Shown one piece after another: positions 55,358-63,272 of a stretch of DNA of 63,272 bases. Source of the stretch: Helicobacter anseris (GTDB lineage: Bacteria; Campylobacterota; Campylobacteria; Campylobacterales; Helicobacteraceae). The notes beneath the pieces were generated by a model. The model was not told where the DNA came from and did no database searches. It was given only the letters and a program-made list of their open reading frames with translations. A program made the translations under genes and the position numbers. Position 1 is the stretch's first letter. The number at the start of each line of letters is the position of its first letter. Location: positions 9,182-72,453 of the forward strand of contig JXTW01000008.1 of the NCBI GenBank assembly GCA_004368235.1, given 5' to 3'.

Positions 55358-55984
55358 ATGGCGAGATATAGAGGACCAGTTGAAAAATTAGAAAGAAGAT
55401 TTGGTGTTTCTCTTGCGCTCAAGGGTGAGAGAAGGTTAGCGGGAAAAAGTGCGCTTGATAAGCGTCCTTACGGACCAGGTCAGCATGGACAAAAGCGTGG
55501 AAAAATTTCAGAGTATGGCTTGCAACTTAGAGAAAAACAGAAAGCTAAGGTTATGTATGGAGTATCTGAAAAGCAGTTTCGTTCTATTTTTAGAGAAGCA
55601 AATCGATTGGAAGGCAATACAGGTGAAAATCTAATTCGCCTTATTGAGCGTAGATTAGATAATGTTGTATATCGTATGGGATTTGCTACAACTCGTCGTT
55701 TTGCGCGTCAACTTGTGACGCATGGACATATTCTTGTTGATGGTAAGGCGGTAAATATTCCTTCTTATTTTGTAAAACAAGGGCAAAAAGTAGAGGTTGT
55801 AGAGAAGTCAAAGAATAATCCACAGATTATACGTTCTTTGGAATTAACTTCTCAAACTGGTATTTCTCCTTGGGTAGATATAGATAAGGATAAGAAATTC
55901 GGTATTTTTACGCGTTATCCTGAGAGAGAGGAAGTAATTATTCCTATTGAAGAAAGACTCATTGTTGAGTTGTATTCTAAATAA
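55358..55984 (+). CDS. rpsD: 30S ribosomal protein S4
   Basis: S4 nucleates 16S rRNA folding and represses the alpha operon in E. coli. The 208-residue protein has the S4 domain ([20 protein letters not shown] and [20 protein letters not shown]). No N-terminal zinc-finger cysteines are present, so it is the C- form. Confidence 0.98.
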   Translation: MARYRGPVEKLERRFGVSLALKGERRLAGKSALDKRPYGPGQHGQKRGKISEYGLQLREKQKAKVMYGVSEKQFRSIFREANRLEGNTGENLIRLIERRLDNVVYRMGFATTRRFARQLVTHGHILVDGKAVNIPSYFVKQGQKVEVVEKSKNNPQIIRSLELTSQTGISPWVDIDKDKKFGIFTRYPEREEVIIPIEERLIVELYSK

Positions 55985-56001
55985 TAATGGGGGAGTAGAT
56001 A

Positions 56002-57003
56002 ATGAAAACAATTAAAACTACACCTTATATCCCAACAACTGTTGATGTGCAAGAGTTAGGAGAGAATAGGGTTAAAATATCAGCTTATCCTTTTGAGTCT
56101 GGCTATGCTGTAACTTTAGCTCATCCTTTACGCCGTTTATTGCTTTCTAGCTCTGTAGGTTTGGCACCTATAGCTTTAAAGATTGAAGGAGTTGCTCATG
56201 AGTTTGATTCTATTCGTGGCATTGTAGAGGATGTTTCTCCTTTTATTGTTAATTTAAAAAATATTCGCTTTTTAAGTAAGCAAAACACTGATGAGAGTAT
56301 TGTTGTTAACTATTCTTTTAAAGGACCTCTTAATCTCACTGGTGCTCATTTGGCTAATGCTGATATAGATGTGGTAAATAAGGAAGCACCATTAGCTACA
56401 ATTAATGAGGATGCCGTTTTGGATTTTTCGATTATTATACAGAAGGGTATTGGCTATGTACCTAGTGAAGATATTCGCAATATAATACCGGAGGATTATA
56501 TTCCTTTAGATGCATATTTTACTCCTGTTCGCAAGGCAGTTTATGAGATTGAGAATGTATTAGTAGATGATGACCCTACTTATGAAAAAATTATTTTTGA
56601 AGTAGAGACTGATGGGCAAGTAAATCCTTATGAGGCATTTAAGCAAGCTATTGTCATTATGCATTCTCAAATGGCTATTTTTAATGCAGATATTAGCTCG
56701 ATACCTACAACTCAAAAAAATATCAATGAAGATCACTTTGATTTTAAGGGCTTGTTAACTAAGATAGATGGGCTAAACTTAAGCGCTCGTTGTTTTAATT
56801 GCTTGGATAGGATAGGAATTGGTTTTATTGGAGAGTTGGTTTTGATGAGTGAAAGTGAACTTAAAAATATTAAAAATATGGGAAAAAAATCTTATGATGA
56901 AATTGCTGAAAAACTCCAAGAACTTGGTTATCCAGTAGGAACTGAGCTTGAGGATGACAAGAAAGCAGCTTTAAATGCTAGGATTGCAAAATTAAAATCA
57001 TGA
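56002..57003 (+). CDS. rpoA: RNA polymerase alpha subunit
   Basis: RpoA is the scaffold of RNA polymerase; two copies assemble beta and beta'. The 333-residue protein has the N-terminal dimerisation domain ([20 protein letters not shown]) and the C-terminal domain (about 255-333) with [20 protein letters not shown] and the helix-hairpin-helix part [18 protein letters not shown] that contacts DNA and activators. GGGGGAG precedes the ATG. Confidence 0.98.
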   Translation: MKTIKTTPYIPTTVDVQELGENRVKISAYPFESGYAVTLAHPLRRLLLSSSVGLAPIALKIEGVAHEFDSIRGIVEDVSPFIVNLKNIRFLSKQNTDESIVVNYSFKGPLNLTGAHLANADIDVVNKEAPLATINEDAVLDFSIIIQKGIGYVPSEDIRNIIPEDYIPLDAYFTPVRKAVYEIENVLVDDDPTYEKIIFEVETDGQVNPYEAFKQAIVIMHSQMAIFNADISSIPTTQKNINEDHFDFKGLLTKIDGLNLSARCFNCLDRIGIGFIGELVLMSESELKNIKNMGKKSYDEIAEKLQELGYPVGTELEDDKKAALNARIAKLKS

Positions 57004-57013
57004 AGGAAGAACT

Positions 57014-57364
57014 ATGAGACATAATAAAGATTATAGAAAATTAGGAAGAACGACTTCTCATAGAAAAGCTCTTCTTAAAAACCTTGCTATTGCCTTGATT
57101 GAGCATAGTAAAATTGAAACAAGTGTTTTTAAAGCAAAGGAGCTTCAATCTTATATTGAAAGACTGATTACTACTGCTAGAATAGGCGATTTTAATGCTC
57201 ATAGAGCAGTATTTGCACTTCTTCAAAATAAGATTGCTACGAAAAAACTAGTTACAGAAGTTGCACCTAAATATAAAGAAAGAAATGGTGGATACACAAG
57301 AATTCAAAGAACTAGAGTTCGTCGTGGCGATGCTTCTATGATGGCAGTGATTGAATTTGTATAG
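57014..57364 (+). CDS. rplQ: 50S ribosomal protein L17
   Basis: L17 is located at the tunnel exit. The 116-residue protein has [20 protein letters not shown] and the [20 protein letters not shown] end. It is the last gene of the ribosomal cluster; a weak hairpin and a convergent gene follow. Confidence 0.98.
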   Translation: MRHNKDYRKLGRTTSHRKALLKNLAIALIEHSKIETSVFKAKELQSYIERLITTARIGDFNAHRAVFALLQNKIATKKLVTEVAPKYKERNGGYTRIQRTRVRRGDASMMAVIEFV

Positions 57365-57370
57365 GCAGTA

Positions 57371-57391
57371 TTTCCCCCATTTCTGGGGAGA
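57371..57391. terminator. Weak hairpin between rplQ and the convergent 72-residue gene
   Basis: TTTCCCC and GGGGAGA can pair over seven bases (one G-T pair) with a 7-base loop. It lies between two convergent stop codons, the right place for a terminator, but no T run follows on either strand, so the call is tentative. Confidence 0.35.
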
Positions 57392-57396
57392 AGTGC

Positions 57397-57615
57397 TTAT
57401 TCAAAGTATTGTGGATATTTAATTTTAATGCTATTAATAATAGTAATAATTACAGCTTGTGTGAATTCTTCATTATCTAACATATTATCTATTTCATCGA
57501 TATAGATATCTATTAATTTTTTTATATATTCAGATTTTGCTCCAGCAAAATGAAAAGCTACTCCAAGCATATCAATAATCTCAAGTGCTAATTCTTCATA
57601 TTCTTTATCATTCAT
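57397..57615 (-). CDS. Small acidic protein of unknown function
   Basis: The 72-residue product is acidic, mostly helical, without cysteines, signal peptide or membrane helix. Amphipathic helices (YEELALEIIDMLGVAF, IKKLIDIYIDEIDNML, FTQAVIITIINSIK) suggest a small dimeric or partner-binding protein. I do not recognise a family. A ribosome binding site (AGGA) is present and the start lies 17 bases after the DHH phosphoesterase stop, so it is probably cotranscribed with it. Confidence 0.6.
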   Translation of the reverse strand: MNDKEYEELALEIIDMLGVAFHFAGAKSEYIKKLIDIYIDEIDNMLDNEEFTQAVIITIINSIKIKYPQYFE

Positions 57616-57632
57616 TTTTATTTCCTATTAAT

Positions 57633-58739
57633 TTATTTTGATTTTTTAAGAGCAGAAACTATCTGTGATTTTATATCTTCATATAAGAAACTTTCTCTGA
57701 AACCATCACATCTACCGCCAGAGGCATTTTTATGGCCACCACCATTAAAACAATGTTGAGCTAATATACTAACATCACATTTGCCATTGGCTCTCAAAGA
57801 GATATTTCCTTTTGAATTGACATCAATATAAAAATCAAATTCAGGATTGCGCCTTAAAAAAAGATTAGCTAATACGCTTATTCCCCCCATTGAGTAGCTC
57901 AAAAAACCTTTTTTTTCTTGATAGGTAATACTGCACTCCTCTTTCATTGACTCTAAAAGTTTGACTTGCATTGAAGAAATAATATTATCCATTGTATCTT
58001 GATCTGGATTGCCATTAAGCGCTATTTTTTTAAGTTTGAAAATGGCATTATCAAAACTTACGGGTGCATTAGGTAGATAAATAAAATCCTGTAGAGAATC
58101 TAAAAGTTTAAATTTGTAAGCTCGATTATGCGTATCAAACATGAAGCGATTAAGCTCATTGCTTGAAGAGATCATCCCCATTATCACCTTTCCCAACTCA
58201 AAACCTTCATCATCTTCTCTCCAGATATCTACAGCATTGATTGTTTGCACAAGAGAATCTAAAAATTTTTCTCTTGAAGGATCAATTAAGTTAAAACGAG
58301 ATTTTAATGTATGATAAGTAATTTTGCTAGCACTACGAGTAGTATCTAGATAATACCAGTTAAATTCTTTAGCGCTTTCTTCACCACTAATATGGTGATC
58401 TAGCAATAAAATTTCAATTTCTTTTATGGGATTGCCATTTAGTCCAAGTCTAATAGAATCTACATTTTCTTGTAAGAATCTAGCTTCTTGCAAGGAAAGA
58501 TTAAGATCTGTAATAAGAATAAGAATTTTTTCAGATCTATTTTTAGTGCGAAATTTTTCACCTAGGCGATCAAGATTATTGATAGGTTTTTGAATAAGTC
58601 TAATAATATCTTGCAATCTCACCATAATTTCCTTGCCATAGTTAGCATTAAAAAAGGTAATATCTTCGAAGAATTCACGTGCTAAATATTGACAACCATA
58701 ACCATCAAGATCAATATGAGAGAGATGAAAAACTTGCAT
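57633..58739 (-). CDS. DHH-family phosphoesterase
   Basis: The 368-residue protein has the DHH-superfamily motifs HIDLDGYG near the N-terminus and LLLDHHISGEES near residue 135, and the C-terminal DHHA1 motif HCFNGGGHKNASGG. Relatives include RecJ, nano-RNase and cyclic-dinucleotide phosphodiesterases; which substrate applies here is not clear. The second motif residues of a RecJ-like exonuclease are present, but the protein is much shorter than RecJ. AAGGAAGG places the start at the ATG 58739, not at the upstream 58787. It lies 10 bases behind flhA, the same order as I recall from H. pylori. Confidence 0.88.
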   Translation of the reverse strand: MQVFHLSHIDLDGYGCQYLAREFFEDITFFNANYGKEIMVRLQDIIRLIQKPINNLDRLGEKFRTKNRSEKILILITDLNLSLQEARFLQENVDSIRLGLNGNPIKEIEILLLDHHISGEESAKEFNWYYLDTTRSASKITYHTLKSRFNLIDPSREKFLDSLVQTINAVDIWREDDEGFELGKVIMGMISSSNELNRFMFDTHNRAYKFKLLDSLQDFIYLPNAPVSFDNAIFKLKKIALNGNPDQDTMDNIISSMQVKLLESMKEECSITYQEKKGFLSYSMGGISVLANLFLRRNPEFDFYIDVNSKGNISLRANGKCDVSILAQHCFNGGGHKNASGGRCDGFRESFLYEDIKSQIVSALKKSK

Positions 58740-58749
58740 AAACCTTCCT

Positions 58750-60960
58750 TTAGTTAAATTGAATATTAATGCTACCCAAGACTTCATACTTAGTATTTAC
58801 ATCTAGTTCTGCATGACTAAGCACAACAAGATCAATTTTAAACTGTTCAAGCTTAGAGGCAAGAGCACGGCGTAATTGCGGATCAACAATTAAAATAACA
58901 GGTGCAATGCCTTTTTGGAGAATTTTCATTGATTCTTCACTGATAGTATCTAGTAGCTTTTGCATTTCTGTGGTATTAAGGAGTAGTGTTTTGCCATTAG
59001 GCTGCTCACGTAGTTTACCAAGTAGGTATTGTTCAGTATCTAAACTTAGAGTTAAAAGTTTGAGATGCCCATCTTCGCCTTTAAAGATATTAGTAATAAC
59101 CCGTGATAGTTTTGAACGTACTTGTTCTGTAATAAGAGCAACATCATTTTGCAATGGAGCTGCTACATCAGTGATAGTCTCAAGGATAGTGAGCATATCT
59201 TTAATAGGAATTTTTTCATGTAATAGCTCTTGAAGGACAGATCTAATAACACCAGATTGTACTTTTCTGGCTTCTTCAATGATGGCTGGATAACTTTCTG
59301 CCAAGCGATCAAGAATAGATTTAACTTCATCTTTTGTGATAAATTCTTCTGCATAGTTTTTCACTAGTTCACTCATATGGGTTGTAATGACAGTTGCTGG
59401 ATCAATAATTGTATAGCCTTGTATAATTGCCTCTTCTTTATCTTCTGGCTTGATCCATAGTGCATCCATTCCAAAGGCAGGCTCTTTAGTTGGTATTCCT
59501 TCGATTTCTTTGCCTACAAAGCCAGTATTCATAGCTAGGAATCTATCTGCCATTACGCTACCCTCACCAATGGCTATACCTTTTAGCTTTATTTCATAGT
59601 TATTTGGTTCAAGCTGGAGATTGTCTCGGATACGGATTTGTGGCATTAAAAAACCATAATCTTGAGCAATTTTTTTTCTAATACCTCTTACACGCTCTAA
59701 AAGATCACCATTTTGTTTGATATCGGCTAATGAAATAAGTCCATAGCCAAGATCTAATTCTAAGAGTTCAACCTTAAGAACTTCATCAATGGCTCTTTCT
59801 TCTTCTTTTTTGATTTCTTCTTGTGATTTTTGTGCAGTAGCTGGTGCATGAGATTTGATATCAGTTTCTTTTTTATCTGGCTGTGGGCTTAGATTGAGAT
59901 TGGTTTTTTTAGATAGCCATTTTTCAAAAAGACTAAATAAACTTTCTTTATCTTCACGAGAGATAAGCCATGAGATGAATAAGAATAGAGCCCCAACAAA
60001 TGCTAAGGATATGCTCGGTAGACCAGGAACAGTAGCAAAAAGCAATAAAATTACCCCAACAATAATAAGAGTTTTACTTTTGCTAGTAAGTTGTGTAACA
60101 AGTTTGCTAGCAAAGTTTTCCTCTTCATTTTGTGTAGTACGCGTAGCAACAATACCAGTAGCTGTAGCAATAATGAGGGCTGGAATCTGTCCTACTAAAC
60201 CATCTCCAATTGTAAGAATAGTAAAGGTTGAAGCACTTTCACTTACAGGAAGTCCTCGCTGAAAAACACCTATGAGAAAGCCACCAATGATATTAACAAG
60301 AGTAATGATAATAGAGGCAATAGCATCTCCTTTTACAAACTTGCTTGCACCATCCATAGCACCATAAAAGTCTGCCTCTTGCGTTAGGGTAGCGCGTCTA
60401 GCTTTTGCCTCTTCATTGTCAATTAATCCAGCATTTAAATCTGCATCAATAGCCATTTGTTTTCCAGGCATGGCATCTAGTGCAAATCTAGCTCTAACTT
60501 CTGTAACACGTGTAGATCCATTGGTTACAACAAGTAAATTAACCAAGACAAGAATAATAAAAATAATTGAGCCAATAATATAGTTCCCACCAACGGTAAA
60601 TTCACCAAAACTGGCGATAATATCGCTTACTGCATCAGCTCCTTTATAACCTTCAGTGAGAATCATTCTTGTTGTAGCTACATTGAGTGCAAGGCGATAG
60701 AGAGTAACAATAAGTAATAATGTAGGAAAGGCTGAAAAATCTGTGGGTTTGGTGATATAAAGCCCGATGAGAATAATAAGAACGGATAATGCTATTGAGA
60801 TTGTGAGCATAAAATCTAGCAAAAAAGGAGGAAGAGGAACAATGATAATGGCTAGAATCATAATTACAAAGGCAACAACAGTTAGATCTTTGCTTTGTGT
60901 AAATGTACGCAGTACAGACATTACAGACTGCATCACATTAATTTGTCGTTTTTTGGCCAA
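58750..60960 (-). CDS. flhA: Flagellar export gate protein FlhA
   Basis: FlhA forms the nonameric export gate of the flagellar type III secretion system. The 736-residue protein has eight N-terminal membrane helices, the conserved FHIPEP-type cytoplasmic loop ([20 protein letters not shown]) after the fourth helix and a large cytoplasmic domain from about residue 360 that binds chaperone-substrate complexes. A linker rich in Lys and Glu (residues 345-385) precedes it. It heads an operon with the DHH phosphoesterase. In H. pylori FlhA is also needed for transcription of many flagellar genes. Confidence 0.97.
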   Translation of the reverse strand: MAKKRQINVMQSVMSVLRTFTQSKDLTVVAFVIMILAIIIVPLPPFLLDFMLTISIALSVLIILIGLYITKPTDFSAFPTLLLIVTLYRLALNVATTRMILTEGYKGADAVSDIIASFGEFTVGGNYIIGSIIFIILVLVNLLVVTNGSTRVTEVRARFALDAMPGKQMAIDADLNAGLIDNEEAKARRATLTQEADFYGAMDGASKFVKGDAIASIIITLVNIIGGFLIGVFQRGLPVSESASTFTILTIGDGLVGQIPALIIATATGIVATRTTQNEEENFASKLVTQLTSKSKTLIIVGVILLLFATVPGLPSISLAFVGALFLFISWLISREDKESLFSLFEKWLSKKTNLNLSPQPDKKETDIKSHAPATAQKSQEEIKKEEERAIDEVLKVELLELDLGYGLISLADIKQNGDLLERVRGIRKKIAQDYGFLMPQIRIRDNLQLEPNNYEIKLKGIAIGEGSVMADRFLAMNTGFVGKEIEGIPTKEPAFGMDALWIKPEDKEEAIIQGYTIIDPATVITTHMSELVKNYAEEFITKDEVKSILDRLAESYPAIIEEARKVQSGVIRSVLQELLHEKIPIKDMLTILETITDVAAPLQNDVALITEQVRSKLSRVITNIFKGEDGHLKLLTLSLDTEQYLLGKLREQPNGKTLLLNTTEMQKLLDTISEESMKILQKGIAPVILIVDPQLRRALASKLEQFKIDLVVLSHAELDVNTKYEVLGSINIQFN

Positions 60961-60996
60961 AATTCCCTCTTATTTAAGTTTTTCTAATTTGTAGGA

Positions 60997-61002
60997 ATTT
61001 TA
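60997..61002 (-). promoter_or_regulatory. Candidate -10 box of flhA
   Basis: TAAAAT on the minus strand, 36 bases before the flhA start, back to back with the rpsO promoter. No sigma-54 or sigma-28 pattern is seen, consistent with FlhA as an early flagellar gene. Confidence 0.4.
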
Positions 61003-61026
61003 CACATTTTTTTTGTATTTTTAGCT

Positions 61027-61042
61027 TTTTTTATAGTAAAAT
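61027..61042 (+). promoter_or_regulatory. Promoter of rpsO
   Basis: TTTTTTATAGTAAAAT, identical over 16 bases to the S10-operon element, 45 bases before the rpsO start. Confidence 0.6.
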
Positions 61043-61087
61043 CATAGCTTTAGATTAAAACATAATAATACCAATCAGGAGGTCATT

Positions 61088-61360
61088 ATGGCTTTAGATA
61101 CGGCGAAAAAACAAGAAATTATTAAAAAATTTGCACGTGATAGTAAGGATACAGGTTCTTCAGAAGTGCAAGTAGCTCTTCTTTCTCAAAGAATAGCAGA
61201 TCTTACTGAGCACCTTAAAATAAATAAAAAAGATCATTCTAGTAGACTTGGTCTTTTAAGACTTGTAGGGCAACGTAAACATCTTTTGAAATATCTTAAG
61301 CGCACACAACATGATCGCTATGCTAAACTTATTGCCGAGCTAGGCATTAAAGATCGATAA
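61088..61360 (+). CDS. rpsO: 30S ribosomal protein S15
   Basis: S15 binds 16S rRNA early and forms bridge B4. The 90-residue protein opens with [20 protein letters not shown] and includes [20 protein letters not shown] and [26 protein letters not shown] precedes the ATG. It stands alone, divergent from flhA. Confidence 0.98.
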   Translation: MALDTAKKQEIIKKFARDSKDTGSSEVQVALLSQRIADLTEHLKINKKDHSSRLGLLRLVGQRKHLLKYLKRTQHDRYAKLIAELGIKDR

Positions 61361-61387
61361 TTTTAGATTTTTTGCACAAATTCAGGA

Positions 61388-62359
61388 TTAGGCAAATAGT
61401 TCTAGTTCTAATGGCGTAACTTCTATCTGATTAGTTAGATAGAAGTATTTTCTTAATACAAGTATTCCTAAAATTTCTTCTATTTTCTTATTTTGAAATT
61501 CTTTGGTATATTCATTAGCATTATGAATAATAAAGTTGGCTAGATCAGGATTTTCTTTAATAAACTCAAGCTGTTCTAATAAGTCGCTATAATCATCCTT
61601 TATTTTTAAATAATGCACATTTTCTACAAGTTTACCTTCCATAAACCATGTTTCAAATTTCATCTTAGGAGCTATAGCGATGGAATTTGAGCTCATAATC
61701 CATTTAAGATTAGTTGCTACATCATTACCTTCTAATGATAGAATGAATTTATGTTTCAAATGAGTTTTTAAGTCTGCTTTGCCTTTAAACCATTTTTTAA
61801 GCTCTGGATCTTTAAGTGAGCCTACATGCCCTGCATCAATTAAAGGATGGGTAAAAAATTTTCTCATAAAGTCTTTACGATGAGTTTGGTAACACCCACC
61901 ACGAAAAAATAAAATATTACTTTTATTTTGATAAATCTCATTTTTCTGAAAATCCTTAAGAAACTTAAAATGCCTAGCAGAATCTAGCTTGAGTAAGATA
62001 TTATTATTTGAGCCAATGGGACGTGATTTACAAATAGCTGGGCTTATGAAGGAAGTGTTAACATCTCCTGATATAAATTCTAGTTTAAGGTTTTTAAGAT
62101 TAAAATAACGTAGCAGTGAGAATAGATCATAGCAGTAGCGAGAACCATGATTGCTAAGCAAGTTTTTTAGAGCTATATTTGTTATGGGAGGACTAGAGAT
62201 AAAACTTTCTTTTTTAAGATTGCAGTAATATTGTAATCTTTCTTTTATTCTATCAAGTTGAGCATCTTGCATAGATTCTAGTGTTTTAATTTTAGATTTT
62301 AGTTTTCTAGAAGCTGGAATTAGACAATGATAAATACCCTTAAGATTATAAAACAGCAT
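61388..62359 (-). CDS. GT90-family (CAP10/LpsA-type) glycosyltransferase
   Basis: The 323-residue protein resembles CAP10/LpsA glycosyltransferases (GT90), which add sugars such as xylose or galactose to LPS, capsule or glycoproteins. Typical segments are NILFFRGGCYQTHRKDFMRK, the KFILSLEGNDVATNLKWIMSS motif that binds the donor phosphate, and FETWFMEGKLVENVHYLKIK. No signal peptide is seen, so it acts in the cytoplasm, probably on LPS core or O-chain. A GT2 gene lies 33 bases upstream on the same strand, suggesting a surface-glycan locus that continues past the window. Confidence 0.85.
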   Translation of the reverse strand: MLFYNLKGIYHCLIPASRKLKSKIKTLESMQDAQLDRIKERLQYYCNLKKESFISSPPITNIALKNLLSNHGSRYCYDLFSLLRYFNLKNLKLEFISGDVNTSFISPAICKSRPIGSNNNILLKLDSARHFKFLKDFQKNEIYQNKSNILFFRGGCYQTHRKDFMRKFFTHPLIDAGHVGSLKDPELKKWFKGKADLKTHLKHKFILSLEGNDVATNLKWIMSSNSIAIAPKMKFETWFMEGKLVENVHYLKIKDDYSDLLEQLEFIKENPDLANFIIHNANEYTKEFQNKKIEEILGILVLRKYFYLTNQIEVTPLELELFA

Positions 62360-62392
62360 TTTCCCTCTAAAATTTTTGTTTTTTATTCTAAC

Positions 62393-63272
62393 TTATTTAA
62401 GTATAGATGTAATAAAGCATTTGATTGATCTTAAAGATTGGTATAGTTTGGGAAAGCGGAACTTTATTTTGCTTATAGGACTGCAGGTTTGTTCATAAAA
62501 ATATAATCTTTGATATAGACTAGATTCTGCCTTATAGCCAGTTTGGCGTATTTTATTATAAAATGACCAGATATAAGCCTGAATAAGTTTCTTTAAAATT
62601 TTTTTTAGCTTTTTATTTTTTGTATGATGCATAAGGTGGTAGTGGTGCTCTAGAATCGCAAGATAGCTTTCTAGAGCCTTATGAGTGCGTTTTTCATCCC
62701 ATTTTGCATTAGTGATTGAATCTTCTCGTAAACGATAGATGTAAGAAGCCTCATCAGAAACATAAACTAATTTAGCATATATTAAAATATTGGCAATGAA
62801 AGTCATGTCTTCAAAATAGATTTCAGGGATAAAGTGAAAATTGTGAGTCCTAAGAAAATCAAAAGAAATAGCATACAACCAGACGCAACCTTCACCTAAA
62901 ATTGATGGGTGCTGCAAGATAAGATCTATACCATTTTGATATAAAGCAGGAGTAAAATGTTTTGGAATAGGCTTTTTTGGCGTGAATTCATAGCTATACT
63001 TAAAGATATCTACACCATTTGCATCGCCTTGTAGCATATGAAATATTTTTTCTAAACAATCATTCTTGATATAATCATCAGAATCTAAAAATAACACATA
63101 GCTAGGCGTTGTTGATTTTAGATTTTTAATCTCTTCATGGCGTGTAGTAAGAAAATTAATAGCAGTATTTCTAGCTTGGCTAAGTCCTTTATTATCTTGG
63201 TTGATTAAAATGAAGCGAGAATCTTTGCTAGCATATTCTTTAGCAATCATTTCACTGCCATCATTGCTACCA
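62393..63272 (-). CDS. GT2-family glycosyltransferase, 5' end outside the window
   Basis: The frame is open to the last base of the window and its first visible residues, GSNDGSEMIAKEYA, belong to the GT2 motif DDGSxDGS, so only a short N-terminal part is missing. The metal-binding motif VLFLDSDDYI and the later YFEDMTFIANILIYAKLVY (E-D of the acceptor/catalytic region) identify a GT-A glycosyltransferase like those building LPS O-chains. The C-terminal region is rich in Lys and aromatic residues and may bind the membrane. Sugar and acceptor are unknown. Confidence 0.88.
   Translation of the reverse strand, partial: GSNDGSEMIAKEYASKDSRFILINQDNKGLSQARNTAINFLTTRHEEIKNLKSTTPSYVLFLDSDDYIKNDCLEKIFHMLQGDANGVDIFKYSYEFTPKKPIPKHFTPALYQNGIDLILQHPSILGEGCVWLYAISFDFLRTHNFHFIPEIYFEDMTFIANILIYAKLVYVSDEASYIYRLREDSITNAKWDEKRTHKALESYLAILEHHYHLMHHTKNKKLKKILKKLIQAYIWSFYNKIRQTGYKAESSLYQRLYFYEQTCSPISKIKFRFPKLYQSLRSIKCFITSILK

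Noticed and set aside
59855-60262. Plus-strand open frame of 135 codons inside flhA
   Set aside because: Antisense to the membrane and linker region of FlhA; hydrophobic and basic composition follows from the complementary codons.

Overview
The window is a stretch of chromosome from an AT-rich, flagellated epsilonproteobacterium of the genus Helicobacter or a close relative. Several gene blocks keep the order I recall from Helicobacter pylori: pyrG-recJ-RluA-type pseudouridine synthase; comF-tmk-coaD-ubiX-flgA-uvrD-TPR protein-serS; flhX-ribE facing tatD-mltD-rlpA-kdsC-lptC-lptA-engB-GNAT-mrdA; DHH phosphoesterase-flhA-rpsO. The ribosomal cluster lacks rpmD, as is usual in this class. The genus is inferred from protein similarity and gene order; I could not run a search.

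Layout. 1-9.3 kb: flgE behind a sigma-54 promoter, an MHS-type transporter broken by one in-frame stop, a YqhA-family membrane protein, gltA, a LysE-type exporter, a Bax-inhibitor-1 protein, gapA, a DegT-type aminotransferase. 9.3-16.2 kb: a lipoprotein, then pseudouridine synthase, recJ and pyrG on the minus strand, facing an M48 protease and prmC. 16.2-21.8 kb (minus): a FliK-like protein, coaBC, a lipoprotein, flgP behind a second sigma-54 promoter, and the molybdate importer modABC. 21.9-32.1 kb (minus): yceI, a GT6 (blood-group-transferase-like) glycosyltransferase, and the comF-to-serS operon. 32.4-43.5 kb: glyQ, a Sel1 protein, flhX and ribE (minus), then a long plus-strand run of envelope genes ending with PBP2 and a strong terminator.

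43.6-57.4 kb is the S10-spc-alpha supercluster from rpsJ to rplQ, including secY, map, infA, rpmJ and rpoA. 57.4-63.3 kb carries a 72-residue orphan protein, a DHH phosphoesterase, flhA, rpsO, and two surface-glycan glycosyltransferases (GT90 and a GT2 cut by the window end).

How the genes work together. Flagellar genes are scattered (flgE, flgP and partners, flgA, flhX, flhA). The two with sigma-54 elements, flgE and flgP, encode late hook and outer-membrane disk parts, which fits the RpoN regulon of this class. Envelope functions dominate the middle: KDO synthesis (kdsC), LPS transport (lptC, lptA), peptidoglycan work (mltD, rlpA, PBP2) and host-mimicry or LPS glycosylation (GT6, GT90, GT2).

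I found no rRNA, tRNA, CRISPR array, insertion sequence or prophage, and no gene-free stretch longer than 251 bases. No wholly new multi-gene system stands out. The best leads are the GT6 enzyme with an NAN motif, the flgP operon with an enlarged FlgP and two uncharacterised partners, a shared 16-base promoter element at three ribosomal operons, a small membrane protein sitting where MreD is expected, and several undescribed palindromes or hairpins upstream of metabolic genes.
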